Below are positions 44,674 to 54,020 of a DNA stretch of 64,000 nucleotides, in pieces (positions within the stretch are counted from its first letter, which is position 1; each line of letters opens with the position of its first letter). Source of the DNA: VRUE01 sp963714155 (lineage in GTDB: Bacteria > Actinomycetota > Thermoleophilia > Solirubrobacterales > 70-9); the NCBI GenBank assembly GCA_963714155.1, contig OY970236.1, forward strand, positions 2,542,001 to 2,606,000, in the 5' to 3' direction. Position numbers and translations under genes: made by a program. The notes under the pieces were generated by a model, which made no database searches, was not told the origin of the DNA, and saw only the letters and a program-made list of their open reading frames with translations.

Positions 44674-47013
44674 TTAGGCGAGGACCTTGAACTTCCGCTT
44701 CGCCGGGGTCGGGTCAACGCTCTTGCCCTTCACGGCTCGCACCTTGAAGACGTGCTTGCCAGGCTTCAGCGCTTTGTAGGTCTTCGGCGATTTGCAGGGC
44801 TTGAACTTCTTCTTGTCCAGCTTGCATTCGAACTTCGCGCCCTTCTCGCTGGCGCTGAACTTGAACTTGACCGTGGTCGAGTGGGTCTTCGCTTTTGGGC
44901 CCTTGGTGATCGTGGTCTGGAGCACATCCGACGACTGGCACTTTGCGGGCTTGTCTTTGCAGTCCGGCTTGTCCTTGCCCGGCTTCGAGCTGACGGCTTT
45001 GTCTTTTTTATCTGTCGGGTCGACGATGATCGGTAGGTCGGGGGGCGTGGTCGTCGTCGAAATCTCCGATGTCCCGCCGGCTGTACTCGTTTGCGTGGCG
45101 GCGATGATCGACCCACCCCCGATCACCGGATAGCTCACTTTCCAGTTGCCGCTTCCATTGGCGACCGCTTCGCCCAAGAACGAGTTGATCTCGCCGGGTT
45201 CGGCGCTCGCCTTGTCGAAGACGCGCACGAGGGCGCCGGGTTCGGCGCTGCCAGCCGCTTCGGATTTCTCGGCGGTGGAGATCACGGGCGGTTTGAGCCC
45301 ACCGTTGGGCCCGTTCGGTTCTGTGCCCGGTTCGAAGGCACGCAGGTCGATGAAGAGGTCACCGTTTTCGCTGCCGCGGTTGCGCGCGACCTCGTTCTGG
45401 CTGCCTTCGAGATTGACGATTTCGATCGCATCGCCACCGCTCGCGAAAATCAGGTTTTCATCGCCGGCCGTGTTCCCGCCAATCAAGTTTTCGGTCGTCG
45501 GGGAAGTAAACGGGGGCCCCGCCTGCCTGATCTTGATCCCGGCCCCTTCCGACAAGACGACTTCGTTGCCAAGAACCTGGTTCAGATCGCCTTCGATCAA
45601 GATGCCGTTTTCTTCAGCTTCGAAGGTGAGGTTGTCTTCGATCAGGTTGCCGACAGCCGGTGCCAAGCCCTTGGTGTAGATACCGGCCGCACCTCCGACA
45701 AGGAGGTTTTCAGCGATTACGGCGCCGCCGAACTTCTGTTCAATTCCGAAGCCGCCGTCCATCCTGACCAGGTTGCCTTCGACCAACGGGGCATCGACAG
45801 TGGCGGGCGAGTAAACGAAAATCCCAACAGCGGAGGGAGAGGTGACCGCGACTTCGGCGGCATTCACCCCAATCGCATTGCCGAGCGCTTCGAAGCCCTC
45901 ACCATCTTCGTGGTAGATGCCATAGCCGCCCCCTGCAATGAAGTTGGCGTCGCCGGTGGATTCGCCGCCGATCGTCGCTTCCTTCGCCGCGCCGACGAGG
46001 ATGTCGAAGGTTCCGTTCGCGACCAAGGTCGTGCCATCGGCACCGAGCCCGACGTAGTTGCCATGCACGGTCGTCGGACCACCTGCCGGTGCCTCGTTGA
46101 GATCCAAGACATCTCCGGTGAGGTCGATGCCCGTGGAATTGACGAGTCCGTTACCGGCGATCACGTTGCAGCCGCCGTCGCACGCCGGGGTGCTGAGAGC
46201 CGCACCTTCAATCGTCGCACCAACCTCGGTGCCAGTTGCTTCAAAGGCGGCAGTGTCGGTGATCTCGATGTTCTTCGAGTTGATCGCCGGCGTGATGCCG
46301 TCGGGCTCGACGCCGAAGTAATTGCCCTGGATCACCGCGTCGCTGGCGCCCTCGATGTCGAGGCCCTCGAAGCCGCTGTTGGCGATCACGTTGCGTTCGG
46401 CGGTGTTGACGCCACCAATTACTGCTTTGTCCGATTCGGGGTCGAGATAGATGCCCTTCGTATTGCCGGCGGATGTGCCGTCGAGCTTGATGCCGAGCCA
46501 GTTGTCGGCGGCTTTGAATTCTTTGGAGCTTTCGATCACGGTGATTACCCCCGACCCGCCGCCGAGGGCACCGGTGAGCGCCAATCCCTCGATCGAGACT
46601 TTGTCGGCGTCTTCGACGATCAGGGCGGCGGCGCCGGAGGGGCCGTTTAGTCCGGCGCAGGGGCCTTTCTCCCCCGCTTCGGTGGTGCATTGACCGCCAA
46701 CGCCTTCCGCGTCCCCGTCAATCGTCAGCGGGAATTCGATTGCCGGCAGGCTGGACCCCAACTCGATCGTGTCCGCAACCTGGCCGTTGAAGATTGGGCT
46801 GAATTTGATCGTGTCCGCGGCGGAATCGAAATTCGCCTCGTCGATCGCGGCTCGCAGCGTGCAGGTGTTGACCGACGTTTTGCAGCCGTTCGCGCCTTTG
46901 GTTTCGTCTCCTTGGTCACCGATGCTGTCGACGGTGTAGAGAGCAGCAGACGCGGTTAGAGGCACCGCGAGCAGGCAACCAACGGCGATCAGAAGCGAGA
47001 CGAGGAATTTCAA
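44674..47013 (-). CDS. Secreted parallel beta-helix protein with CSLREA-like N-terminus and C-terminal Ig-like domain
   Basis: 779 residues. The signal peptide is KFLVSLLIAVGCLLAVPLTASA. A CSLREA-type segment follows (LYTVDSIGDQGDE...CTLRAAIDEAN), then a long right-handed beta-helix with repeats like VIGGVNTAERNVIANSGFEGLDIEG (about 60-560). A Pro/Lys-rich linker leads to an Ig-like domain (about 695-779, FECKLDKKKFKPCKSPKTY then FKVRAVKG). Such proteins are surface adhesins or polysaccharide-binding proteins. AGGAGG lies 5 nt before the TTG at 47011-47013, fixing the start; a TTG 10 codons upstream lacks a ribosome site. Confidence 0.85.
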   Translation of the reverse strand: MKFLVSLLIAVGCLLAVPLTASAALYTVDSIGDQGDETKGANGCKTSVNTCTLRAAIDEANFDSAADTIKFSPIFNGQVADTIELGSSLPAIEFPLTIDGDAEGVGGQCTTEAGEKGPCAGLNGPSGAAALIVEDADKVSIEGLALTGALGGGSGVITVIESSKEFKAADNWLGIKLDGTSAGNTKGIYLDPESDKAVIGGVNTAERNVIANSGFEGLDIEGASDAVIQGNYFGVEPDGITPAINSKNIEITDTAAFEATGTEVGATIEGAALSTPACDGGCNVIAGNGLVNSTGIDLTGDVLDLNEAPAGGPTTVHGNYVGLGADGTTLVANGTFDILVGAAKEATIGGESTGDANFIAGGGYGIYHEDGEGFEALGNAIGVNAAEVAVTSPSAVGIFVYSPATVDAPLVEGNLVRMDGGFGIEQKFGGAVIAENLLVGGAAGIYTKGLAPAVGNLIEDNLTFEAEENGILIEGDLNQVLGNEVVLSEGAGIKIRQAGPPFTSPTTENLIGGNTAGDENLIFASGGDAIEIVNLEGSQNEVARNRGSENGDLFIDLRAFEPGTEPNGPNGGLKPPVISTAEKSEAAGSAEPGALVRVFDKASAEPGEINSFLGEAVANGSGNWKVSYPVIGGGSIIAATQTSTAGGTSEISTTTTPPDLPIIVDPTDKKDKAVSSKPGKDKPDCKDKPAKCQSSDVLQTTITKGPKAKTHSTTVKFKFSASEKGAKFECKLDKKKFKPCKSPKTYKALKPGKHVFKVRAVKGKSVDPTPAKRKFKVLA

Positions 47014-47100
47014 GCGACCCTCCTGGGGCAGGCGAACGGACAAGTACGAGGCGACCCTATCCAGCGCCGCGGAGATACCTAGAGGTGCTGGCCGAACGGG

Positions 47101-47850
47101 CTAGCCGCTGAACGGCAGGCCCGGGCCCGAGCGCTGCCACTCGACCTGGCCCACGCCCTCGCTCGCCGAGCGGCCGACGACGTCGTCCCACTCGTGCAGC
47201 ATCGCCTTCAATCGGGCAACCGCCTCGGGCGGGTGCGCCGCGGCCTCGGCGGCCAGGGCCAGGGCCGACTCCTCGGTTGCGGCGGCCGGGGCTACCCGGT
47301 TGACGAGGCCGAGGCGCAGGGCCTCGTCGGCGCCGACGGTGCGCGAGGAGAGCAGCAGGTACTTGGCCGTGGCGAGGCCGCAGAGGGTGACCAGGCGGGC
47401 CGGGCCGACCGGCACGCCGAGCGCCGCGCCGGGGAAGCGCAGGCGCAGGTTGGCGCCGCCGACGCGCATGTCGCAGGCGACGGCGATCTCGGCGCCGCCG
47501 CCGACGACGTCGCCGTGGCAGCTGGCAACGGTCGGCTTGGGGAAGGCGACGATCTGGTCGTAGACGTCGGCGAAGAGCTGCATGCGGCGGACCTTGCCCT
47601 CCTCGTCGAGCTCCTCCTTGACGTCGGCGCCGGCCGAGAAGCCCATGTGGTCGGCGGAGCTGAAGACCAGCACCCGCACGGCCTCGTCGCCGCGGGCCAC
47701 AGCCAGGTGCTCGAGCAGCTCGAGCAACATCTGGGTGTCGATCGCGTTGCGGGACTTCGGCCGCTGCAGCCGCAGCAGCGCCACGCCCCGCTCATCGACT
47801 TCGTAGCTCGTCACGGCCGCCTCGTCGCTCACGAGGCGCAATCTATTCAT
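47101..47850 (-). CDS. Enoyl-CoA hydratase/isomerase family protein
   Basis: 249-residue crotonase-fold protein. The oxyanion-hole motif is FSSADHMGFSAGADVKEELD (about residues 66-85), the second is ASCHGDVVGGGAEIAVACDMRV (about 109-130), and PGAALGVPVGPAR follows. The usual catalytic Glu of hydratases in the second motif is present as GGGAEIA, so activity is plausible. The CoA thioester substrate is unknown. It overlaps the end of pth by 8 bp. Confidence 0.9.
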   Translation of the reverse strand: MNRLRLVSDEAAVTSYEVDERGVALLRLQRPKSRNAIDTQMLLELLEHLAVARGDEAVRVLVFSSADHMGFSAGADVKEELDEEGKVRRMQLFADVYDQIVAFPKPTVASCHGDVVGGGAEIAVACDMRVGGANLRLRFPGAALGVPVGPARLVTLCGLATAKYLLLSSRTVGADEALRLGLVNRVAPAAATEESALALAAEAAAHPPEAVARLKAMLHEWDDVVGRSASEGVGQVEWQRSGPGLPFSG

Positions 47851-48445
47851 CCAGCTGTGCGACCAGGGTCTCGGTCTCGTCAGCGGCCCGCTCGATCAAG
47901 GCGGCGACCTGCTCGCGTGGCTCGCGGAAGCGGCCGAGCACATAGGAGGCGACGATCTCCGGGTCGGTCGAGTCGGGCCGGTCGACGCCGACCCGCACGC
48001 GCCAGAACTCGGCGTCGCCGAAGCCGCGCTTGAGGCTCTTGAGGCCGTTGTGGCCGGCAAGCCCGCCACCGAGGCGGACGCGGACCTCGCCAAAGGGCAG
48101 ATCGATCTCATCGTGGAGCGCGATCACCCGCTCGAGCGGCACGTGCAGCGAGCCGCGAGCCGGTCCGGCGGAGTCGCCGGAAACGTTCATCTGGGTCTGC
48201 GGCAGGAGGATCGCCACTCGTGGCCCGCCGGGGCCGGCGCGTCCTTCGCTGAGCAGGCCGCCGAACTTCGCCTTCGCCCTGGGCAGGTCCCAACGGCGCG
48301 AGAGCTCGGCGGCAACCTCGAAGCCGACGTTGTGGCGGGTCGCGGCGTAGCGCTCGCCCGGGTTGCCGAGGCCGACGATCAGGATGCGATCGCCGGACTG
48401 CTCGTCCTCGCCGCCCTCGGACCGACGGCGGCGAAAGATCGACAG
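47843..48445 (-). CDS. pth: Peptidyl-tRNA hydrolase
   Basis: About 200 residues. RILIVGLGNPGERYAATRHN with following VGFEVAA is the N-terminal signature, with the catalytic His at about 34. Conserved PQTQMNVSG and VIALHDEIDLPFGEVRVRLGGGLAGHNGLKSL carry the Asp and the substrate-binding Asn residues. It frees tRNA from aborted peptides. The frame from the preceding TAG (48449-48451) to the GNPG motif has no ATG, GTG or TTG. I propose CTG at 48443-48445, which has GGGGAG 7 nt upstream. It sits between ctc and the crotonase gene in one operon, ctc-pth being a conserved pair. Confidence 0.9.
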   Translation of the reverse strand: MSIFRRRRSEGGEDEQSGDRILIVGLGNPGERYAATRHNVGFEVAAELSRRWDLPRAKAKFGGLLSEGRAGPGGPRVAILLPQTQMNVSGDSAGPARGSLHVPLERVIALHDEIDLPFGEVRVRLGGGLAGHNGLKSLKRGFGDAEFWRVRVGVDRPDSTDPEIVASYVLGRFREPREQVAALIERAADETETLVAQLDE

Positions 48446-48448
48446 GAG

Positions 48449-49135
48449 CTACTCCCCGCCGGAGTCGCCCGAATCGCCGTCGCCCGAATCGCCATCCTCG
48501 GCGGCGGCCTCGCCGTCCTCACCGATCAGCTCGGTCTCCTCCTCGACGGCGGGCTCGGGCTCTTCCTCGACGCGCGGCGGCGAGAGCGTGGCGATGGTCA
48601 CCTCGTCGGGGTCGTCGGCGACGAGGGTGACGCCCTCGGGCACGACCAGCGAGGAGAGCTGCAGGGTGTCGTTGATCTCCATCTCCGAGACGTCGGCGAC
48701 GATGCGGTCCGGAATCTCGGTCGGCAGTGCTTCGACCGTGACCTCGCGGGTTACGTGCTCGAGCACGCCGCCGCCCTTGACGCCGGGCGCGGTCTCGGCT
48801 CCCTCGAGCTCGATCGCGACCTCGGCCTGGATTGCCTCGTCGAGGCGCACCTCCTGCAGGTCGATGTGCTGGAGGCTGCCGCGAACCGGGTGCAGCTGCT
48901 GCTCCTTGACCACGACCGGGACGGCTTTGCCGCCCTCGATCTCGAGATCGAAGAGGGCGGCGCCTTCGCCGAGCACGTTGCGGACGTCGCGTTCGGCGAC
49001 CTGGAAGGCGCTTGCCTCCGAGCCGCCGCTGTAGACGACGCCGGGCACCAGACCCTCGCGCCGCAGGCGGCGGGAGGTGCGGGAGCCGAAATCGCTGCGC
49101 GGGGCAGCCTTGAGAGTTTCGCGTCCTTTGGCCAT
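48449..49135 (-). CDS. rplY: Ribosomal protein bL25 (Ctc form)
   Basis: 228 residues from the ATG at 49133-49135. The 5S-rRNA-binding L25 domain (about 5-90: LKAAPRSDFGSRTSRRLRREGLVPGVVYSGG) is followed by the TL5/CTC beta domain (about 95-190, LVVPEGVTLVADDPDEVTIATL). A tail of alternating acidic residues, Gly and Ser closes the protein (about 190-228). The long form is the general-stress protein Ctc/TL5. It is followed by pth 3 bp after its stop. Confidence 0.93.
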   Translation of the reverse strand: MAKGRETLKAAPRSDFGSRTSRRLRREGLVPGVVYSGGSEASAFQVAERDVRNVLGEGAALFDLEIEGGKAVPVVVKEQQLHPVRGSLQHIDLQEVRLDEAIQAEVAIELEGAETAPGVKGGGVLEHVTREVTVEALPTEIPDRIVADVSEMEINDTLQLSSLVVPEGVTLVADDPDEVTIATLSPPRVEEEPEPAVEEETELIGEDGEAAAEDGDSGDGDSGDSGGE

Positions 49136-49193
49136 TCGGACGGGAGAGGATAGAGAAAGAGGCGAATTCGGAACCTGTGGCAACCTTGGGCGC

Positions 49194-50627
49194 GTGAGCG
49201 AGGACTCGAAGATCCCCAAGGGACGCGTGCGGCGCTCGGCCAAGCTGGGCTCGATCGTAGGCGTTCAGGGGGCCCGTTACGCGGGCACCAAGGCGACCAA
49301 CGTCGGCCGCTCGGAGGAGTCGAGCAAGGAGCGCCTTGAGCAGCGCCACCTCGAGACGGCGATGAAGATGGTCGGGGCGCTGGGCCAGATGAAGGGCGCG
49401 GCGATGAAGCTCGGGCAGTTCGCCTCCTTCATCGACACCGAGTTCATTCCCGACGAGTACCGCGAGATCTACCAGGAGCAGTTGGCCAAGCTGCGCACCG
49501 ACGCCCCGGCGATGCCCTGGGAGAAGGTCGAGAAGGTGCTGGAGGAGGAGTACGACGGCGAACCGCTCTCCGAGTTCTTCACCGAGTTCGAGCAGGAGGC
49601 CTTCGCCGCCGCCTCGATCGGCCAGGTCCACCGCGCCGAGCTGCTCGACGGCAGGCAGGTGGCGGTGAAGATCCAGTACCCCGGCATCGCCGAGGCGCTC
49701 GACGCCGACCTGCGCAACGCCGGCACCGTCGTCCGCCTGGCCCGCGCCCTCGCCCCCGGCCTCGACGCCAAGGCGATCGCCAAAGAGCTGCGCGAACGGG
49801 TGATGGAGGAGCTCGACTACGAGTACGAGGCGCAGAACCAGCGCACCTTCTCCCGCGCCTACCGCGACCACCCCTTCATTTACGTGCCGGAAGTGATCAC
49901 GCGGCTCTCGCGCCGCCGCGTGTTGGTCACCGAGCTGGTCGAGGGGCTCGGCTTCGAGCAGGTCAAGGCGCTGCCGCACGAGGAGCGCAGCCGCTTCGGC
50001 GAGATCGTCTTCCGCGGCAGCTTCGGCTCGATCTACCACCTGCAGCACTTCAACGCCGACCCCCACCCCGGCAACTACATCCTGCTCGCCGACGGCCGCG
50101 TCGCCTTCCTCGACTTCGGCATGACCAAGAAGCTCGACCACGAGCAGATCGTGCTCGAGCAACGCGCCTTCGACGCCGCCTCGCGCGAGGACCCCGAGGC
50201 GTTCCGCCAGGCCCTGCACGACCTCGGCTTCATCAAGAACCCCTCCAAGCTCGACGCCGAGCGGCTGCTCGAGCACATGCGCGCCGTCGGCGGCTGGTAC
50301 ATCGAAGACCGCGAGATCGAGATCAGCGCCAAACGGGTGATGAAGATCATCGAGTCGACCAACGACCCGCGCTCGGAGTACTACGACCTGATGCGGCGCG
50401 AGGCGATGCCGGCCGACGAGCTGATGGGGCGGCGGATGGAAATCGGCGTCGTCGCCGTGCTCGGCCAGCTGGGGGCGAAGCGCAACTGGCACCAGATCAT
50501 GCGCGAGTGGATCTACGCCGACCCGCCGGCCACCCCGCTCGGCGAGGAGGAGTGGGAGTACTTCGAGGGAAGAGGCGTGATGCAGATGCCGATAATCGAG
50601 CGGTCGCTAGAAGGAGAGCAGCAATGA
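49194..50627 (+). CDS. ABC1/UbiB/ADCK-family kinase-like protein
   Basis: 477 residues. The family's KxGQ motif is MKGAAMKLGQFASFIDTEF (about 63-81). The Ala-rich loop AAASIGQVHRAEL replaces the usual glycine loop, and the nucleotide lysine is in QVAVKIQYPG. The catalytic and metal motifs are NADPHPGNYILLADGRVAFLDFGMT (about 288-312). Members are atypical ATPases/kinases tied to isoprenoid lipid handling. GTG at 49194 starts just before RSAKLGSI; the extension upstream is antisense to rplY. The stop overlaps the next start (ATGA), opening a four-gene operon with a membrane protein and ABC exporter. Confidence 0.92.
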   Translation: MSEDSKIPKGRVRRSAKLGSIVGVQGARYAGTKATNVGRSEESSKERLEQRHLETAMKMVGALGQMKGAAMKLGQFASFIDTEFIPDEYREIYQEQLAKLRTDAPAMPWEKVEKVLEEEYDGEPLSEFFTEFEQEAFAAASIGQVHRAELLDGRQVAVKIQYPGIAEALDADLRNAGTVVRLARALAPGLDAKAIAKELRERVMEELDYEYEAQNQRTFSRAYRDHPFIYVPEVITRLSRRRVLVTELVEGLGFEQVKALPHEERSRFGEIVFRGSFGSIYHLQHFNADPHPGNYILLADGRVAFLDFGMTKKLDHEQIVLEQRAFDAASREDPEAFRQALHDLGFIKNPSKLDAERLLEHMRAVGGWYIEDREIEISAKRVMKIIESTNDPRSEYYDLMRREAMPADELMGRRMEIGVVAVLGQLGAKRNWHQIMREWIYADPPATPLGEEEWEYFEGRGVMQMPIIERSLEGEQQ

Positions 50628-51481
50628 GCAAGATTCGGCGCGGTTGGGACCTGACCAAGAAGAGCTGGGGCGTGCTGCGCGAGAACCCGGCGCTGCTGCG
50701 CTTTCCCCTCTACGGCGGCGCCGCCACGATCGTCTGCGCGCTCGTCGTCGTCGGCCCCGGCGTCTACCTGATTGAGGACGACCAGACGATCTTCGGCGGC
50801 GCTCTGGCGGTAATCGGCTTCTACCTGCTGGCCCTGATCGGCACCTACTTCAGCGTCGGTCTCGCCGCCGCCGCGGACATGGTCTTCCGCGGCGAGCAGG
50901 CGAGCGTCAGCAACGGGTTGGCGGTTGCGCGCACGCGCCTCTCGGCGATCGCAGGTTGGGCCGCGGTCTCGACCACGATCGGCCTCGCCCTCAGCGCCCT
51001 GGAGAATCAGGGCGTCCTCGGCCAGATCGCCGGTCGCCTGCTCGCGATCGGCTGGTCGCTGATCACCTTCCTCGCCGTGCCGGTGATCGCGATCGAGGGA
51101 ACCGGGCCGCTGGAGACGCTGAAGCGCTCCGCCAGCCTCTTCAAATCGCGCTGGGGCGCCCAGGTGACCGGCAACATCGCGATCGGTGGCGCCGTCTTCC
51201 TCGTCGGCGTGCTGCCCTCGGCGCTGCTGATCTTCGCCGGCTTCCTGATCTGGGCCTCGGCCAGCTTCGCCGGCGCCCTGCTCCTGGTCCTCGGCGTAAT
51301 CGGCCTGGCGATCTCGATGCTCGTCTCCAGCGCCCTCAGCAACATCTTCGGCGTCGCCCTCTACCGCTACGCCCTCGATGGCCAGGCGGTCGGCGGCTTC
51401 ACCGCCGAGGAGCTCAACTCCGCGGTCAAGAACAAGGGTGGCCGCAACGCGCCGCCGACGGCGACGCCCGGCACCATCTGA
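50624..51481 (+). CDS. DUF6159-like multi-pass membrane protein
   Basis: 285 residues. A cytoplasmic start (SKIRRGWDLTKKSWGVLREN) precedes about six membrane helices (LYGGAATIVCALVVV; FYLLALIGTYFSVGLAAAADMVF; and four later). The phrase LLRFPLYGG near the start is typical of DUF6159 proteins, whose role is unknown. ATGA overlap with the UbiB-like gene upstream and a 3-bp gap to the ABC ATPase make operon membership clear, so a role in membrane lipid homeostasis is possible. Confidence 0.85.
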   Translation: MSKIRRGWDLTKKSWGVLRENPALLRFPLYGGAATIVCALVVVGPGVYLIEDDQTIFGGALAVIGFYLLALIGTYFSVGLAAAADMVFRGEQASVSNGLAVARTRLSAIAGWAAVSTTIGLALSALENQGVLGQIAGRLLAIGWSLITFLAVPVIAIEGTGPLETLKRSASLFKSRWGAQVTGNIAIGGAVFLVGVLPSALLIFAGFLIWASASFAGALLLVLGVIGLAISMLVSSALSNIFGVALYRYALDGQAVGGFTAEELNSAVKNKGGRNAPPTATPGTI

Positions 51482-51484
51482 TCA

Positions 51485-52381
51485 GTGCCTGAGCTGGAGG
51501 TCCGCAACCTCAGCAAGCGCTACGGCAAGACCGTCGCCGTCGACGATCTCTCCTTCTCGGTCGACGCCGGCCAGGTGACCGGATTCCTCGGCCCCAACGG
51601 GGCCGGCAAGACGACGACGATGAGGGCCCTGCTGGGGCTGGTCAAACCGAGCACAGGGGAAGCCCTGGTCGAAGGCCGGGCCCCGGCCGAGATGACAGAC
51701 CCGCTGCGAACGATCGGCGCCGCGCTCGAGGCGACCGCCTTTCACCCGGGGCGCAGCGGCCGCAACCACCTGCGGGTCCTGGCCGCCTCGGCCGGCATCG
51801 CCAGGCCCCGCATCGAGGAGGTGCTCGCGATGGTCGAGCTGACCGGCTCGGCCGACCGGCGGGTCAAGGGCTACTCGCTGGGCATGCGCCAGCGGCTGGC
51901 GCTGGCCGCCGCCCTGCTGGGCGAGCCGCGCATCTTGATCCTCGACGAGCCGGCCAACGGGCTCGACCCACAGGGAATGCGCTGGCTTCGCGACCTGCTG
52001 CGCGAGCAGGCCGCCGCCGGCTGCACCGTGCTCGTCTCCAGCCACCTGCTCGCCGAGGTCGCCCAGACCGCCGATGAGCTGGTCGTGATCCGCGACGGCA
52101 AGCTCGTCGCCAAGGCCTCGCTCGATGAGTTCACCACCGGCCCGGCCAGCCAGATGCGGGTGCGCTGCTCGGACCCCGAGGCGCTCGCCGCTGCGCTGAC
52201 AAAGCAGGGGGCGAGCATTGAGCGCGATGGCGAGGGAGTCCTGCTGGTGGGCAAAGTCGACGGTACGAAGATCGGCGACCTGGCGGCGGCCGGGAGGATC
52301 GCGATCTATGAACTGGCTCCGCTGCGCTCCAGCCTCGAGGAGCGCTTCCTCGCGCTGACCGGCGAGGAGACGGTCCAGTGA
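51485..52381 (+). CDS. ABC transporter ATP-binding protein (ABC-2 type exporter)
   Basis: 298 residues. Walker A is GFLGPNGAGKTTTMRALLGL (about 33-52), the Q-loop is replaced by EATAFHPG, the signature is YSLGMRQRLALAAALLG (about 133-149), Walker B is RILILDEPANGLDP, the D-loop and H-loop are in VLVSSHLLAEVAQTADELVV, and there is a C-terminal extension (about 215-298). It is the drug/lipid-exporter type (CcmA/NatA-like). It starts at GTG, 3 bp after the DUF6159-like gene, and overlaps the permease gene by 4 bp (GTGA). Confidence 0.95.
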   Translation: MPELEVRNLSKRYGKTVAVDDLSFSVDAGQVTGFLGPNGAGKTTTMRALLGLVKPSTGEALVEGRAPAEMTDPLRTIGAALEATAFHPGRSGRNHLRVLAASAGIARPRIEEVLAMVELTGSADRRVKGYSLGMRQRLALAAALLGEPRILILDEPANGLDPQGMRWLRDLLREQAAAGCTVLVSSHLLAEVAQTADELVVIRDGKLVAKASLDEFTTGPASQMRVRCSDPEALAAALTKQGASIERDGEGVLLVGKVDGTKIGDLAAAGRIAIYELAPLRSSLEERFLALTGEETVQ

Positions 52382-53106
52382 GATTGGTGCGAGCCGAGGC
52401 GCTGAAGCTGAGCACGATCCGCACCACCTGGCTGATGCTGGGCGTGGGGCTGCTCGTCGAGGGGCTCTTCGCCGGCCTCTACGTCGGTCTCGCCTCACTG
52501 ACGGAGATCGGCCCGATCGTCGAAGTCGAGACCGGGACCGGGCTGCTGATGCTGATGGTGCTCGTGCTCGGCGTACTGACGATCACCACGGAGTTCCGCC
52601 ACGGCACCGCCGGCACCACCTTCCTCGCAGCGCCGCGACGCTACCCGGTGATGCTGGCGAAGCTGGCTGCAGTGCTCGCCGCGGGAGTACTCGCCGGTCT
52701 TGCCTTCGTCGTCGTCAACGCCGGGCTGGCACTGCCCTTGTTCTCATCGCGGGAAGGGAGCCTGCCGCCGGCCGACGAGATCGCCTCGGTCTACGCCGGC
52801 GTCGTCGCTTCCTTCGCCCTGCTCTGCGCCTTCGGCCTCGGAGTCGGCGCGATCGTCCGCAACCAGGTCGGCGCGATCATCGCGGCGCTGGCCTTCTTCT
52901 TCGTCCTCTCACCGCTGCCGGAACTGCTCCCCGGCAACATTGGCGACTACTTCCCGGCGCAGGCGATCGGCTCGCTGCACGGGTTGCCGGAGGCGACCGA
53001 AGAAGGGCTCGGCCAGGTCGCCGGCGGCTTCGTGCTCGCCGCCTGGTCGGCCGCGCTCTTCCTGATCGGCACGGCCCTGATCGGCCGCCGCGACCTCAAC
53101 GAATAG
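52378..53106 (+). CDS. ABC-2 type transporter permease
   Basis: 242 residues, six membrane helices, starting RAEALKLSTIRTTWLMLGVG, which is the usual ABC-2 permease N-terminus. GTAGTTFLAAPRRYPVMLAKL is the conserved coupling-helix region. It pairs with the ATPase just upstream (4-bp overlap) to form an exporter of unknown substrate. Its last 11 bp overlap the convergent phosphodiesterase gene. Confidence 0.9.
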   Translation: MRLVRAEALKLSTIRTTWLMLGVGLLVEGLFAGLYVGLASLTEIGPIVEVETGTGLLMLMVLVLGVLTITTEFRHGTAGTTFLAAPRRYPVMLAKLAAVLAAGVLAGLAFVVVNAGLALPLFSSREGSLPPADEIASVYAGVVASFALLCAFGLGVGAIVRNQVGAIIAALAFFFVLSPLPELLPGNIGDYFPAQAIGSLHGLPEATEEGLGQVAGGFVLAAWSAALFLIGTALIGRRDLNE

Positions 53107-53881
53107 CGGCGAAGAGGCGGGGGTCGTTGGAGACGAGGCCGTTGACGCCGGCGTCAACCAGGCGCTTCATGCGGGTCGCGTCGTCAACGGTCCAAGCGAT
53201 CAGCTCGACGCCGGCGAGCTTGGTGATGCGGGCGAGGCGGCGGCTGACCAGCGGGTGGTAGACCCACATCGACTCGACCCCGAGCTTGGGCAGCTTCTCC
53301 GCGGCGAGGCCCGGCAGGCGCTGGCGCATCGCCATCAGCGCCATCAGCATCGGCCCCTTGGCCCAGCGCTTTGAGGTCCAGTCCTTGGTCACCTTGGGAT
53401 AGGTCCAGCCGCGGCGCAGGTTCGGTTCGAGCTCGAGGATGCGACCGAGCGAGTAGAGCTCCATGGTTGAGACCATCGTCCGGCCGATCAGGTCGCGCTC
53501 GCGGAGCGCCGCGACGATCTCCTCCTCGCGGCCCGGCAGCTTGATGTCGATGTCGATCTCGACCTGGTCGAGGGGCGGCTCGAGGAAGGCGTCGAGCGCC
53601 TCGGTCAATTGCAGCGGCGTGCGTCGTTCGGCGTCGTGCCAATCGTGGGCGACGACCAGCGGCGCCCGCTGCTCCAGCGGCAGGTGGGAGTCGCGCAGCC
53701 AGAGCACGTCGAGCTCGATCGTGTCGACCCCGGCCTCGGCGGCGGCGTAGAAGCTCTCGACCGTGTTGCCCGGAGCAATCAGGTCGGCGCCCTTGTGGCC
53801 GACCAGCCGCAGACCGCGCTCGTTCGCATTCACTTCTTGAAGCCTTCCATTTTCAGCGGAGCGGTCGGCAAGGTCAGACAT
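53096..53881 (-). CDS. Glycerophosphodiester phosphodiesterase family protein
   Basis: 261 residues. The GDPD TIM-barrel signatures are visible: VGHKGADLIAPGNTVESFYAA (His and Asn of the H-x-G...N-T motif, with Lys where Arg is usual), GVDTIELDVLWLRDSHLP (metal-binding E and D), VVAHDWH, then IDIDIKLP. It would cut glycerophosphodiesters to sn-glycerol 3-phosphate and an alcohol. The replacement of HRG by HKG is noteworthy. Start is uncertain: ATG at 53881 has no good ribosome site and a GTG 12 codons before the domain is possible. Confidence 0.85.
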   Translation of the reverse strand: MSDLADRSAENGRLQEVNANERGLRLVGHKGADLIAPGNTVESFYAAAEAGVDTIELDVLWLRDSHLPLEQRAPLVVAHDWHDAERRTPLQLTEALDAFLEPPLDQVEIDIDIKLPGREEEIVAALRERDLIGRTMVSTMELYSLGRILELEPNLRRGWTYPKVTKDWTSKRWAKGPMLMALMAMRQRLPGLAAEKLPKLGVESMWVYHPLVSRRLARITKLAGVELIAWTVDDATRMKRLVDAGVNGLVSNDPRLFAAIR

Positions 53882-53926
53882 GGATGGCTGGGTGGTCAGG
53901 ACCAAGCGATGCGGTCGCGACACGAT

Positions 53927-53951
53927 CCCCGCGTAGCAGCGCTACGCGGGG
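53927..53951. terminator. Perfect hairpin downstream of prs
   Basis: CCCCGCGTAGC-AGC-GCTACGCGGGG: 11-bp perfect stem and 3-nt loop, 70 bp past the prs stop on the minus strand and 45 bp before the phosphodiesterase ATG. There is no U-run, so it may be a Rho-independent-like attenuator or an mRNA-stabilising hairpin. Confidence 0.6.
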
Positions 53952-54020
53952 CGTCGGGGAGCGGCCGCAGCGCGCCGGTCATGGCCGGCCAGGCGCCATG
54001 GCTGGCCGCAGCCGCCCGCG

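Noticed and set aside
48519..50492. 657-codon minus-strand open frame
   Set aside because: Antisense to the UbiB-like gene; its start also overlaps the rplY region in a wrong frame.
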